A stretch of 45,553 nt of DNA from Acetatifactor sp. Its GTDB lineage: Bacteria > Bacillota > Clostridia > Lachnospirales > Lachnospiraceae. A model generated the notes under the pieces. It was not told where the DNA came from. It was given only the letters and a program-made list of their open reading frames with translations, and did not search any database. A program made the position numbers and the translations under genes. How positions within the stretch are numbered: position 1 is the first letter of the stretch; each line of letters begins with the position of its first letter. The stretch is taken from assembly GCA_016293615.1 (NCBI GenBank), contig JAEDDX010000014.1, positions 1 through 45,553 on the forward strand, read 5' to 3'. This document shows, one piece after another, positions 1 to 9,036 of the stretch.

Positions 1-4
1 CTAT

Positions 5-42
5 GAAAAGGCCTGCATGTCCGGATACAGACACGCAGGCCT
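5..42 (-). terminator. Rho-independent terminator after glyA
   Basis: On the minus strand an 8-bp perfect stem (AGGCCTGC, plus 9-16 and 35-42) extends inward through TGTC-type pairs with one G-U wobble. It is followed by TTTTC. It sits about 30 bases past the glyA stop, so it most likely ends that transcript. The T-run is short, so strength is uncertain. Confidence 0.65.
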
Positions 43-74
43 AAAAAACACGATTAAAACTTTTAATAGAAAAC

Positions 75-1313
75 TTAAATCAGAGGATATTTGTCGGTCA
101 ACGTCTGTACAATTGCTCTCGCCTGGGGTATCGCTGCTTCGCCGCCCTTGATGACCAGAGCGATTGCCTCTGCGATCTGCTCCATATCCCCGGTATTCAT
201 GCCTCTGGAGGTCACTGCAGGTGTACCCAGACGCACACCGCTTGTCACAAAAGGAGACTGGGGATCGTTGGGGATGGTGTTCTTGTTGCAGGTGATATGT
301 GCTGCATCGAGGAGCTTCTCAACCGCCTTACCGGTCAGTCCGAAATTGGTCAGGTCAACCAGCATCAGATGATTGTCGGTACCGCCGGAAACGATCTTGA
401 TGCCTCTTTCCTGCAGGCCCCTGCAAAGTGCCTGAGCATTGTCAATGATACCCTGCTGGTATTTCTTGAAGTCATCGGACAAAGCCTCCTTGAAGCACAC
501 AGCCTTTGCGGCAATGACATGCATCAAAGGTCCGCCCTGAATTCCGGGGAAGATCGCCTTGTTGAAGTTATACTTCTCATTGACTGCATTGCTGGACAGA
601 ATCAGTCCGCCTCTGGGTCCTCTTAAGGTCTTATGTGTGGTTGTAGTGGTCACATCGGCGTAAGGAATGGGGCTAGGATGAAGGCCTGCTGCCACAAGAC
701 CTGCGATATGAGCCATATCGACCATCAGCACTGCGCCAACCTCGTCCGCAACCTCACGGAACTTCTTGAAATCGATCGTACGCGCATAAGCGGAGGCTCC
801 CGCAATGATCAGCTTGGGCTTCGCCTCAAGGGCAATCTCGCGGAGTCTGTCATAGTCGATGAAGCCGTCATCATTGACGCCATAGGGAACAATATGAAAA
901 TACTTACCGGACATATTGACAGGTGAACCGTGGGTCAGGTGTCCGCCGTGGTCCAGATTCATACCCATAATGGTATCGCCGGGCTTGCAGACAGCAAACT
1001 GTACCGCCATATTGGCCTGAGCACCGGAGTGGGGCTGTACATTTGCATACTCACATCCGAAGAGCTCCTTGGCTCTCTCGATTGCCAGTCTCTCCACCAC
1101 ATCCACGCAGTCGCATCCGCCGTAGTATCTCTTACCGGGGTACCCTTCCGCATATTTGTTGGTCAGAGGGCTGCCCATTGCAGCCATCACAGCCTTGCTC
1201 ACCCAGTTCTCGGAAGCAATCAGCTCGATATGACTGTTCTGTCTCTCCTGCTCATCTACGATCGCCTGCGCAATCTCGGGATCAGTCATTCTTACATCAT
1301 CCAAAGAATACAT
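75..1313 (-). CDS. glyA: Serine hydroxymethyltransferase
   Basis: PLP enzyme that interconverts serine and glycine and charges tetrahydrofolate with a one-carbon unit in the cytosol. The 412-aa product has the full family length. The PLP-lysine motif TTTTTHKTLRGPRGG places the Schiff-base lysine at K228, and the N-terminal HIELIASEN and NKYAEGYPGKRYYGG substrate motifs are intact. The start is set at the ATG at 1313, which has AGGAGG eight bases upstream; a TTG two codons earlier lies too close to that site. The gene has its own promoter (1378-1406) and terminator, so it is probably transcribed alone although it follows the glycosidase genes. Identification is secure. Confidence 0.97.
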   Translation of the reverse strand: MYSLDDVRMTDPEIAQAIVDEQERQNSHIELIASENWVSKAVMAAMGSPLTNKYAEGYPGKRYYGGCDCVDVVERLAIERAKELFGCEYANVQPHSGAQANMAVQFAVCKPGDTIMGMNLDHGGHLTHGSPVNMSGKYFHIVPYGVNDDGFIDYDRLREIALEAKPKLIIAGASAYARTIDFKKFREVADEVGAVLMVDMAHIAGLVAAGLHPSPIPYADVTTTTTHKTLRGPRGGLILSSNAVNEKYNFNKAIFPGIQGGPLMHVIAAKAVCFKEALSDDFKKYQQGIIDNAQALCRGLQERGIKIVSGGTDNHLMLVDLTNFGLTGKAVEKLLDAAHITCNKNTIPNDPQSPFVTSGVRLGTPAVTSRGMNTGDMEQIAEAIALVIKGGEAAIPQARAIVQTLTDKYPLI

Positions 1314-1377
1314 TTTCAAATCCTCCTATCATGTCCGCTAAAGTTAGTCGCACCTCCTAAAGAGGCAGATTTATAAG

Positions 1378-1406
1378 ATTATACCATACCTCGCCCGGTT
1401 TGGAAA
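1378..1406 (-). promoter_or_regulatory. Sigma-A promoter of glyA
   Basis: Minus-strand TTTCCA (1401-1406), a 17-base spacer and a perfect TATAAT (1378-1383) preceded by TG-n, an extended -10. The predicted leader to the glyA ATG is only about 60 bases and shows no riboswitch-like fold. Confidence 0.65.
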
Positions 1407-1444
1407 GAAAATTGTTGGTTCTTCTATTCAGCAATTTCTACTGC

Positions 1445-3862
1445 TTACTCACAGCTTCTTTTGTCTTCCTCTTTGCCCACGCACCAATCCGCATACAGGG
1501 CTGCATTGACTCTGACCGGGTACCTGACGCCGGCATCGTCCGTCAGACACTTCGAAGCGCTATCCCAGGTAAAGTGCAGATATTCATAGTCGCCGGTCTC
1601 ATAAGCATAGCCGTCTCCGGCATCGCGGTAAAGGGTATATTCGGCGTCGGCCGTTCCGTATACCATAAAGCTTAAGGCTTCCCGGGGCTGCACCCTGTCT
1701 GAGCTTTCCGTCACGGGAATGATGCTGCCCTCCTTCACGAAGACAGGAATGCTCTGAATCGCTGCGTCTGCCTCGATCCACTGCCCGCCCTCGTAAAAGA
1801 CACCGGTCCGGGCATCATACCAGCCGCTACCCGCCGGGAGGTAGACCCTTCTGGTTTTGCTTTCAGATGGAATGGGCGTGGAAGCCGGGCCAAAATACAT
1901 TGCCCCGGTCACGGGGCAGACCATCAGGCTTTCTCCGAACAGATACTGGTCAAAGATCTCGCGCGCGGTCTCATCCTCCGGGAAATCGAAGGCCAGATGC
2001 CTCATCATGCCCGCATCCTCCAGCCATACCTTTCCGGCGGCGGAATAAATGTAGGGCATCAGTCTGTACCTGAGTCTGTTTGCCGCAAGGATGGCATCAT
2101 AGAACATGTGATCCTCCTTCGCGGCACTCTTCTCATCACCAAACAGCCACAGTTCTCGGCGGCAATCGGTGCCGTGTCCTCTGAACACAGGCAGGAAGGC
2201 GCCCCACTGATACCATCTGGTGAACAGCTCCCGATAGCCGAGATCTGCCGTCGTCTCCTGATATTGTCCCTTCCAGTACCAGAAGGCGCTCGTTTTTACG
2301 AAAAAGGCTCCGATATCCGTTGTCCAGTAGGGAAGACCGCTTGCACAAAAATGAAGCCCCGCCGCCACCTGTCTGCGCAGGGTATCCCAGGAGGCGTCCA
2401 CATCACCGGACCAGAGAATCGCTCCGTATCTCTGCTGTCCCGTCCAGGCGCTCCTGGTCAGGTTCACCACCCTCTTTTCGGGAAACAGGCCGCTGCTTCT
2501 CTGTCCTTCGTATAACGCCTGCGCATGATACAGGGCGTAGGCATTGCCCTCGCCCGCAGGCAGAAGATTCGCGGTATCACGACAGTACTCCGCAAACATC
2601 ACGGAGGGCTCCACCCGTTCGACATGGCTCCACTCCGGCGTCACAGGTTCGCTGGAATCACACCACCAGCCGTCGACTCCATACTGAAAGATACCGTTCT
2701 GCGCCTGTTCCCAGTACAGTTTTCTGCCCTGTTCGGACAGCGCATTGTAGATCGGACTGCCGGGCAGAATCATACCGTTTTGCTGCATCTGACGATAGTT
2801 TTCACACTTCTCGTCCATATTGGGCCAGACAGACATCATCAGGTGGATCTCTTTGTCGTGTAAGGCTTCCATCATCTTTGCCGGGTCCGGGAAGCGCCCG
2901 GGGTCAAAGGACTTCTGTCCCCACATGCCATCCTCCCAGGAACACCAGTCCAGAACCAGGGCATCCACGCCGATGCCGCGGCTTCTGTATGCATCCGCAA
3001 TGCGAATCAGTTCCTCAGCGCTCTCGTATCTCTCCTGAGACTGAAGATAGCCGAATGCCCACTTGGGGAGCATTGCCGCCTTGCCGGTGAGTTTTCTGTA
3101 CGCTCTGACAACGCCGTCCATATTCCCGCCGTACATAAAATAATAATCCAGTTCCTCATCCGACTCCGTATACAGATAGGTTCCAAACTCATTGTCACAA
3201 AAGATCATGGGGGAATCCGTATTCATCAGGATGCCGTATCCTAAGCTGGAAACCAGCATCGGTATCGCAATCTTACGGTTTGCCTGATGTACATAGACCA
3301 TATGTCCGCGCAGGTTTCCGATTCCCTCCTCGTGCTGTCCCAGGCCGTACAGGGCTTCCCCGTCCTGCCACTTTGGATGCCACCTCGTATGATACATCTT
3401 CTTTCCGGGAATCCTGAGCGCATCCCTGACCACTTCCTTGACACCGTCCGCGGTCTGAATCTTCTCCGTCACGATCTGACCATCCCCGGCCAGTTCATAG
3501 GTCTGATACTCCTCAAGGGTCTTGCTCGCCGTCTCCCTTTCCTGCAAAAGGAGCTTCCCGTCGGGATCATAAAAGCGGATGCTTCCGGTGCTCTTCTCCA
3601 CAACTACTTTCAGGCGGTTCGTCCAAAGAAGCACCTGTGTATCCGTCTCCTCATACCGGAATGCGGCCGGAGCATCCCCCCTGCAGATTCCGGGTTTTTG
3701 CCTCTCCGAGAAGGACTCTTTTTGTGTATAGGTGACGCGAATACAGTTTTCATCCGAAACACTCAGTCTCGTCAGTCCCTTCTGCGCCTTTAGGATCAGC
3801 GCATTCTTCTCGTGACTGACTTTATAAATCTCACTGCTCTTGTCGGGAAATGCGTATAACAT
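1445..3862 (-). CDS. GH31 alpha-glycosidase (alpha-xylosidase-like)
   Basis: Retaining alpha-glycosidase of family GH31, 805 aa. An N-terminal beta-sandwich domain (about 1-270) precedes a TIM barrel with the nucleophile in GVDGWWCDSSEP (D402) and the acid/base in LWSGDVDASWD (D487). YWTTDIGAF follows, matching the YicI-type FWSHDIGGF strand. C-terminal beta domains complete the fold. The WWxDSSEP form of the nucleophile motif is commoner in alpha-xylosidases than in alpha-glucosidases, but substrate is inferred only. There is no signal peptide, so it should be cytoplasmic. ATG at 3862 has AGGAGGG seven bases upstream. It starts 15 bases after the GH36 gene and is the last gene of the esterase-MATE-GH36-GH31 cluster. 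Confidence 0.92.
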   Translation of the reverse strand: MLYAFPDKSSEIYKVSHEKNALILKAQKGLTRLSVSDENCIRVTYTQKESFSERQKPGICRGDAPAAFRYEETDTQVLLWTNRLKVVVEKSTGSIRFYDPDGKLLLQERETASKTLEEYQTYELAGDGQIVTEKIQTADGVKEVVRDALRIPGKKMYHTRWHPKWQDGEALYGLGQHEEGIGNLRGHMVYVHQANRKIAIPMLVSSLGYGILMNTDSPMIFCDNEFGTYLYTESDEELDYYFMYGGNMDGVVRAYRKLTGKAAMLPKWAFGYLQSQERYESAEELIRIADAYRSRGIGVDALVLDWCSWEDGMWGQKSFDPGRFPDPAKMMEALHDKEIHLMMSVWPNMDEKCENYRQMQQNGMILPGSPIYNALSEQGRKLYWEQAQNGIFQYGVDGWWCDSSEPVTPEWSHVERVEPSVMFAEYCRDTANLLPAGEGNAYALYHAQALYEGQRSSGLFPEKRVVNLTRSAWTGQQRYGAILWSGDVDASWDTLRRQVAAGLHFCASGLPYWTTDIGAFFVKTSAFWYWKGQYQETTADLGYRELFTRWYQWGAFLPVFRGHGTDCRRELWLFGDEKSAAKEDHMFYDAILAANRLRYRLMPYIYSAAGKVWLEDAGMMRHLAFDFPEDETAREIFDQYLFGESLMVCPVTGAMYFGPASTPIPSESKTRRVYLPAGSGWYDARTGVFYEGGQWIEADAAIQSIPVFVKEGSIIPVTESSDRVQPREALSFMVYGTADAEYTLYRDAGDGYAYETGDYEYLHFTWDSASKCLTDDAGVRYPVRVNAALYADWCVGKEEDKRSCE

Positions 3863-3877
3863 AAGTATGCCCTCCTT

Positions 3878-5713
3878 CTACTGTTTCTCGTATATCCAGG
3901 CTTTCGCGCTGAAATCATTTCCGGCACTTCCGTACTCGGCTAAAATCTTTGCTCCCGCGGGAACCGGTACGCCGACCGCCTTAGAGTCGGCAAAGCGGTG
4001 TACAATCGCAAGTCCCCGCATCCCCCACTCTCGAAGCACGATCTGTTCGCCGGTCGGATCGTTATAGCTTGCGGTACTGTACTGTTGCAGGATCGTCCGG
4101 CCGTTTTGAATGATGTCGGAGGCTTTGCGGTAGAACTCCATACCTTCTTCCACAATCTTCCACTGCGCTTCGGAAAGTTCATAGATATCTCCGCTGAGGC
4201 ACATACGGCCAAAAAATGTATTGATGACAGAGTAATGCAGTCTGTCCTCCGAATCACCTGCGCGAAGCACCGCCCAGATCTGGCTCTGGTCGGGTCTGAT
4301 CACCCGATGCAGATTCGCTGCAATCAGAGGAATGGAGGGTATTTCATGGGCGTCGGAAAAGCTTGCCTGCGAGCATAACTGCATCATGGAGGGCTCTAAT
4401 CTATGCCCGCCGCTGGAACAGTTCTCGATCAGAATGCCCGGAATCTCCCGACGGATTTTCTCGAAGAAGCGCTGTGTTGCCAGCACCTTCCTTCGCAGGG
4501 CCTCGCCTAAGCTTTCTGCGCCGTCGCAGCCTGTTCCGATGGTGTCGTTATAGTCTACCTTCAGATAACCAAACCCGCATTCCTTCAGCAGCCTGATCAC
4601 CTTATCGCTCAAATAGTCGATGACCCAGGGATCTTCCATGTCCCAGAATCTCCGATTGCCTACCGTGAGCGGCACGCCGTCTTTCTGAAGCAGATGCTCC
4701 GTGGCGTTGAAATATCTGCTCGCGTGTGTCACCGACTCCAGCTCATACCAGAGTCCCGGGATCATGCCCTTCGACCTGATATAATCCGCCACCTCTTTCA
4801 TACCGTTCGGGAACCGCTTCTCATTGACATCCCAGTCGCCGATCTGGTCCCACCATGCATCGGCGGTTCCGTACCATCCGGAGTCAATGACCAGATACTG
4901 AATCCCCTTGTCCGCAATCCGGTCTGCGATTCTCTTCAGATTCTCTATCGTGGGGTGTCCCCATGTCGTGCAATACTCATTGAACAGAATGCCCATATGG
5001 TCGTCGATGGGGGAAATCATGGGATGCTGTGCTTTCACAAGTTTGTCACAGACCTCATACAGGGACTCTCCCCGGGCTATCACAGCCTCCGGCGCATAAA
5101 AAGTCTCACCAGGCGCAAGCTTCTTCGTCCAGTGCCCGAAATCCCTGTCCGCAATTCCGCCTGTCAGAGTCAGTTTTTCACTGTCCTTGCAGCGAATCTC
5201 CATCTGCCAGGAGGAAGGGCTGTACAGCTGCACTCCTATGACATGGCCTGTTTTAGAGTTCTCCAGCGCCACAAAAGGAAAATATTTGCGCACAGGCATG
5301 GAGCCCGTGTTTCCGAATTTTTCCACGCGCATGGCGCAGCGGTTCCACGACACCTCCATATGCAGGTCTGTCACAGACTCCGTGCGAAGTCTGCCCTCCG
5401 CGCTCCAGCAGGACTGTAATCTGTGCACCAGGTCGGCGTCAATGTCCCTTATGGCGAAGGAGGTGATCATCTCCAGCTCGATCACCCGGTCGCTGCCGTT
5501 GGTGAAGGAAGTCTGTACGCGAAGCGCATCGTTATCCGGCGTCTTTTTCACACGCAAAACGCAGCCGTCCGTCCCGGAATAGGTAACGGACTCCTGCGTT
5601 TCTTCCTGCTTTAAGAAGCGCCCCATAGTGCCGCTGTTTCCCATCGTCAGGCCACAGGAGAAGCCGCCTGCGTAGGCGTCTCCGATTTCCTTGATCTCTG
5701 CAAAAATTTCCAT
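3878..5713 (-). CDS. GH36 alpha-galactosidase-like glycosidase
   Basis: Retaining alpha-galactosidase of family GH36. The barrel nucleophile is in FGYLKVDYND (D387) and the acid/base in SFSDAHEI (D454). The binding motif ENCSSGGHR matches the family CxxGxGR motif except that H replaces the second G. At 611 aa it is shorter than the usual 700-740 aa, mainly through a reduced N-terminal beta-sandwich, so it may belong to a divergent subgroup. No signal peptide is seen. The ATG at 5713 lies two bases after the MATE stop codon and has GGGAG about nine bases upstream; an upstream in-frame ATG would overlap the MATE gene and lacks a good site. Translational coupling with the MATE gene is likely. 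Confidence 0.88.
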   Translation of the reverse strand: MEIFAEIKEIGDAYAGGFSCGLTMGNSGTMGRFLKQEETQESVTYSGTDGCVLRVKKTPDNDALRVQTSFTNGSDRVIELEMITSFAIRDIDADLVHRLQSCWSAEGRLRTESVTDLHMEVSWNRCAMRVEKFGNTGSMPVRKYFPFVALENSKTGHVIGVQLYSPSSWQMEIRCKDSEKLTLTGGIADRDFGHWTKKLAPGETFYAPEAVIARGESLYEVCDKLVKAQHPMISPIDDHMGILFNEYCTTWGHPTIENLKRIADRIADKGIQYLVIDSGWYGTADAWWDQIGDWDVNEKRFPNGMKEVADYIRSKGMIPGLWYELESVTHASRYFNATEHLLQKDGVPLTVGNRRFWDMEDPWVIDYLSDKVIRLLKECGFGYLKVDYNDTIGTGCDGAESLGEALRRKVLATQRFFEKIRREIPGILIENCSSGGHRLEPSMMQLCSQASFSDAHEIPSIPLIAANLHRVIRPDQSQIWAVLRAGDSEDRLHYSVINTFFGRMCLSGDIYELSEAQWKIVEEGMEFYRKASDIIQNGRTILQQYSTASYNDPTGEQIVLREWGMRGLAIVHRFADSKAVGVPVPAGAKILAEYGSAGNDFSAKAWIYEKQ

Positions 5714-5715
5714 AC

Positions 5716-7119
5716 CTAATTCTCCCGTCCGACATTTCCGGCTGTGATTTTCTTGATCCATTTACCGCTTCGAAGCCGTAGTACGCACCAGACAGCCTTT
5801 GCGATCTGGTCAAATTTCAGAGCAACATAAATCCAGAATGCAGGCAGCTTCAGGACAAAGCCTGCGATGATTCCCATAGGAATCGATAATACCCACAAAA
5901 AGACATTGTCGGCAAGCATCAGCATCTTGGTATCTCCGCCGCCGCGAAGAACGCCCTTGGTCATGATGCTGTTGGTCGCCTGGAATAAGACAATGATGCT
6001 GATGGCTGCCATCAGCTGCTGTGCCATCTGCGCCGTCTCCTGCGTCACTTCGTAGGAGCGGATGATCGGGTTGCTGACTGCCATGATAAAGATGGCGGAA
6101 ACCAAACCAAGCCCGATACCGAATCCCAGGAAGCCGTATCCCTGTTCCATCGCCTTGTCTTTGTCTCCCTGTCCCAGGGTCTGTCCGGTAACGATGGAGC
6201 CCGCCTGGCAGACGCCCTGAATCATAACGGAGCTCATCTGCTGCGTCACACTGGTGATCGCGTTCGCCGCCACAAAGGTCTGACCGAGACGGCCGATCAC
6301 CATGGCAACGGAATTGTTTCCGAAAGCAAGGATCGCGTCGCTGACCAGCACCGGGATACTGATTCTGACATATTCACCGATCAGATCCCCTGTGTGCATC
6401 AGCAGATGCTTTACACGGAAGCCTATCTTTTTGTCCACAAGGAGCAGATAGCCGCAGATGACGGACGCCTCATATACGCGGGCAATCAGCGTACCGATGG
6501 CCGCTCCCGCGATCTCCATGCGCGGTGCACCCAGTTTACCGAAAATAAAGGCATAGTTGGCGGTCAGATTCACGAACAAAGCCCCTACGGATACCAGCAG
6601 CGGCAGGTGCACCTGGCCCACACTTCTCAGTACGATCGTACAAACCAGGGAAAGTCCCAGGAAGAAGAAGGTCACAACAGAGTATCTCAAGTACTCTGCT
6701 CCCAGCCGGATGATGGTTTCATCAGGCGTATAGGTTCTCATGATCTGCGTGGGAATCAAAAGGGTCAGCAGCGCGAAAACTGCTGCCAGACCGACCGCAA
6801 GTCTGAGCATGATGCACACGGTCTTCTTCAGCGCCGCATCTGCCTTTTCGGGTTCCGCAGTCCTCATGCCCCAGTACCTGGATACCAGAACGGAGGCTCC
6901 CATGCCGATACCCATGCAGAAAATATGATAGATACTGATAAACTGGTTCGCCAGCGAAGTCGCTGACAGCTGGGCCTCCCCCAGTTTTCCCACCATGATG
7001 GTATCCAGCATATTGACGCCGATGGTGATCAGGCTCTGCATCGCGATCGGAATCGCCAGTGTCAGAACCCTCTTATAAAAGCTTTTGTCCGAGACAATCA
7101 ATTTCCGTAATACTTGCAT
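5716..7119 (-). CDS. MATE family efflux transporter
   Basis: Integral membrane antiporter of the multidrug and toxin extrusion family, 467 aa with about 12 hydrophobic segments in two related halves. The N-terminal stretch has the family pattern ...LAIPIAMQSLITIGVNMLDTIMVGKLG. Such proteins exchange an organic substrate for Na+ or H+. The start is taken at the ATG at 7119, which has AGGG eight bases upstream; two in-frame ATGs further up have no binding site. It lies between a carboxylesterase and a GH36 glycosidase, which suggests it moves a glycoside, aglycone or toxic product of those enzymes, but this is inference. Confidence 0.9.
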   Translation of the reverse strand: MQVLRKLIVSDKSFYKRVLTLAIPIAMQSLITIGVNMLDTIMVGKLGEAQLSATSLANQFISIYHIFCMGIGMGASVLVSRYWGMRTAEPEKADAALKKTVCIMLRLAVGLAAVFALLTLLIPTQIMRTYTPDETIIRLGAEYLRYSVVTFFFLGLSLVCTIVLRSVGQVHLPLLVSVGALFVNLTANYAFIFGKLGAPRMEIAGAAIGTLIARVYEASVICGYLLLVDKKIGFRVKHLLMHTGDLIGEYVRISIPVLVSDAILAFGNNSVAMVIGRLGQTFVAANAITSVTQQMSSVMIQGVCQAGSIVTGQTLGQGDKDKAMEQGYGFLGFGIGLGLVSAIFIMAVSNPIIRSYEVTQETAQMAQQLMAAISIIVLFQATNSIMTKGVLRGGGDTKMLMLADNVFLWVLSIPMGIIAGFVLKLPAFWIYVALKFDQIAKAVWCVLRLRSGKWIKKITAGNVGREN

Positions 7120-7183
7120 TGTTCTTTCCCTGCATTCTGTGTTTTCATTTCTGTTCGGATTCATATTTCCGACAAACATTCAA

Positions 7184-7218
7184 CAGTACCGCAGGAGGAC
7201 TAAGTCTCCGCGGTACTG
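7184..7218 (-). terminator. Hairpin between esterase and MATE genes
   Basis: Inverted repeat CAGTACCGC / GCGGTACTG (9 bp) continuing, after a one-base bulge, into GGAG/CTCC with an 8-base loop. On the minus strand it is followed by TTGAATGTTTG, not a proper T-run. It is therefore more likely a partial terminator or an mRNA-processing or stabilising hairpin that sets the esterase:MATE ratio. Confidence 0.5.
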
Positions 7219-7266
7219 CAATATACATTTCTTTTTAGGGCCTGTCATGTTACGCCAAAGCCGCGA

Positions 7267-8790
7267 CTAGCTTCTGAGTCTGTCTGTGGCAGATTCGATC
7301 AGGAACTTCTCAAACGCACTCTCTTCATCGTATACAGGCTTTGCACCCTCCGCAGTAAAGAACATCTGAGCACGGGTCTTGGCGTTGTAAGGCTCCCATA
7401 CCGGCATCATGGTGCCGTCCGCATCCGGGCCGTTGGGATCGCCTGTCTTCATGAAATTGGTCCAATAGTTGCACATCTGTCTGGCCAGATCATAATGTCT
7501 GCCGACGAAAGGTCTCCAGCACTTTGCCAGGGTCTCGAAGAAGAACCAGAGGTCAACAGAGTGGAAGGTTCCCGGATTGTCCCAGCCGGGGATATCGGGG
7601 GTAAAGCAGTAATAATAGCTGTTCTGAGGATTGTCGCTCTCATTGTTCATGATAAACTCACTCTTGACAGAGCATCTGATACCGCTGACAGGTGCAAACC
7701 CATTCTGGTACTTCACATGGGCCTCGGGATAGCCAAGGAAGGTGTCTGCCCGGTCGCCGAACAGCTCTTTTGCCTTAGCTGCAAGTTCTTCCTCATTCTC
7801 TGCAGTGATAAAGTTCAAAAATTCATCCGCCGTGTTGCCGCTCATCACAGGCACATGAGCATGCCTGCCCTGAGCGTACAGCTTCATCGGATCGCCCACG
7901 CAGAACTGATTGTCCAGAACAGTCATCATCATACCGTTTTTCCACATGTACTGGTCATATTTATCACGGATATAGCGGGCATCCAGTGCTCTTGCTTCTT
8001 CCAACGTCTTAACGCCAAGGAATTCGAAGAACTCCTGTCCTTTCTTCTCCGCAGCCTCCATCGGAAGCGGTTCTCCGATGCCTCTCTCGCCGTAAGGGCT
8101 GCGGATCATGGCGCTCATCACGATTGCTTTCTGGAACTTGCCGAAGTTATCGGGACAGGTCATCTGTGACAGTACGCTTCCGCCGCCGGCAGACTGTCCT
8201 GCGATCGTGATATTGTTCGGGTCTCCGCCGAATGCTTCAATATTGCGAATGACCCATTCTAGTCCCGCCTTCTGGTCCAGATTGCCGAAATTGGCGGGCG
8301 CATCCGGTGCCTCAGCGGTAATCTCGGGATGAGCCAGGAAGCCGAAGCAGTTGAGACGGTAGTTGACAGAGACTACGATGACGCCTCTTCTTGCAATGCG
8401 CTCGCCGTCAAACTCCATCTCGGGAGGATATCCCCACTGCAATCCTCCGCCAAAATACCAGACAAGCACAGGCTGGCGCTCCTCGGCAGACTTTGCACCC
8501 GTCCAGATATTTAAGTACAGGCAGTCCTCATCCATAGGAATCTCAGGGTCCACATGCCACTCTCTGCAGTAAATATCGGTTCCGAGGCCGGGTGTACTCT
8601 GCATGGAGATCGGCGCAAACTCGTAGGCTTTTCTCACGCCCTCCCAGTTCTGTGCGGGCTGCGGGCTTCTCCATCGGTTCTTACCGACAGGCGGTGCCGC
8701 AAACGGTATCCCCTTAAAAGTGGTGATTCTGGGGTCTGCAGCAGGCAGTCCCTGCACCAGACCATTCTCTGTTTTTGCAATTCTGATCAT
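7267..8790 (-). CDS. Type-B carboxylesterase
   Basis: Alpha/beta-hydrolase of the carboxylesterase/lipase type-B family, 507 aa, close to the usual length. The nucleophile elbow is GQSAGGG with S200; most relatives have GESAGG. The oxyanion-hole strand VWYFGGGLQWG, the acid in NTADEF and the histidine in GTFHSVDL complete the triad. No signal peptide, so intracellular. ATG at 8790 follows GGGGG. A longer reading from 8856 is excluded because its start lies in the -10 box of the promoter at 8852-8880. As first gene of the esterase-MATE-GH36-GH31 cluster it may remove acyl groups from sugars or plant glycosides. Confidence 0.9.
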   Translation of the reverse strand: MIRIAKTENGLVQGLPAADPRITTFKGIPFAAPPVGKNRWRSPQPAQNWEGVRKAYEFAPISMQSTPGLGTDIYCREWHVDPEIPMDEDCLYLNIWTGAKSAEERQPVLVWYFGGGLQWGYPPEMEFDGERIARRGVIVVSVNYRLNCFGFLAHPEITAEAPDAPANFGNLDQKAGLEWVIRNIEAFGGDPNNITIAGQSAGGGSVLSQMTCPDNFGKFQKAIVMSAMIRSPYGERGIGEPLPMEAAEKKGQEFFEFLGVKTLEEARALDARYIRDKYDQYMWKNGMMMTVLDNQFCVGDPMKLYAQGRHAHVPVMSGNTADEFLNFITAENEEELAAKAKELFGDRADTFLGYPEAHVKYQNGFAPVSGIRCSVKSEFIMNNESDNPQNSYYYCFTPDIPGWDNPGTFHSVDLWFFFETLAKCWRPFVGRHYDLARQMCNYWTNFMKTGDPNGPDADGTMMPVWEPYNAKTRAQMFFTAEGAKPVYDEESAFEKFLIESATDRLRS

Positions 8791-8851
8791 GTTTGTAATA
8801 CCCCCATATACTTTGTTTGGTAATCCGTAAATCGTTTTACTCAACAAATAA

Positions 8852-8880
8852 ATCATATCTTTTTTTTATGGTTTCGTCAA
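8852..8880 (-). promoter_or_regulatory. Sigma-A promoter of the esterase-MATE-glycosidase cluster
   Basis: Minus-strand TTGACG (8875-8880), 17-base spacer containing an A8 run, TATGAT (8852-8857). The predicted transcript start near 8845 gives a leader of about 55 bases to the esterase ATG. No clear operator repeat was seen next to it. Confidence 0.7.
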
Positions 8881-8972
8881 TGTTTCCACCTGGCTTTTTC
8901 ACAATTTTGGCAGAATACACAAGCCGTGTCACCGGATTGCAGCATTTTCTTCCTTCAATTTATCGAAATGGG

Positions 8973-9001
8973 TTTACCCGGGCATAAAAAATTGTTACTA
9001 T
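8973..9001 (+). promoter_or_regulatory. Promoter of the diacylglycerol-kinase-like gene
   Basis: TTTACC (8973-8978), 17-base spacer, TACTAT (8996-9001), ending 35 bases before the ATG. It is back to back with the esterase promoter about 100 bases away. Confidence 0.5.
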
Positions 9002-9036
9002 TATCTTGAGACTACTTCAGAGAAAGGTTTACGACC

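Noticed and set aside
1314..1377. Glycine or THF riboswitch before glyA
   Set aside because: The leader is only about 60 bases from the predicted start and lacks the conserved cores.
2320..3090. Long plus-strand open frame inside the GH31 gene
   Set aside because: Arg/Ser/Pro-rich composition typical of an antisense shadow; the GH31 motifs on the other strand are unambiguous.
4694..5419. Plus-strand open frame inside the GH36 gene
   Set aside because: No domain and no start signal; shadow of the GH36 coding sequence.
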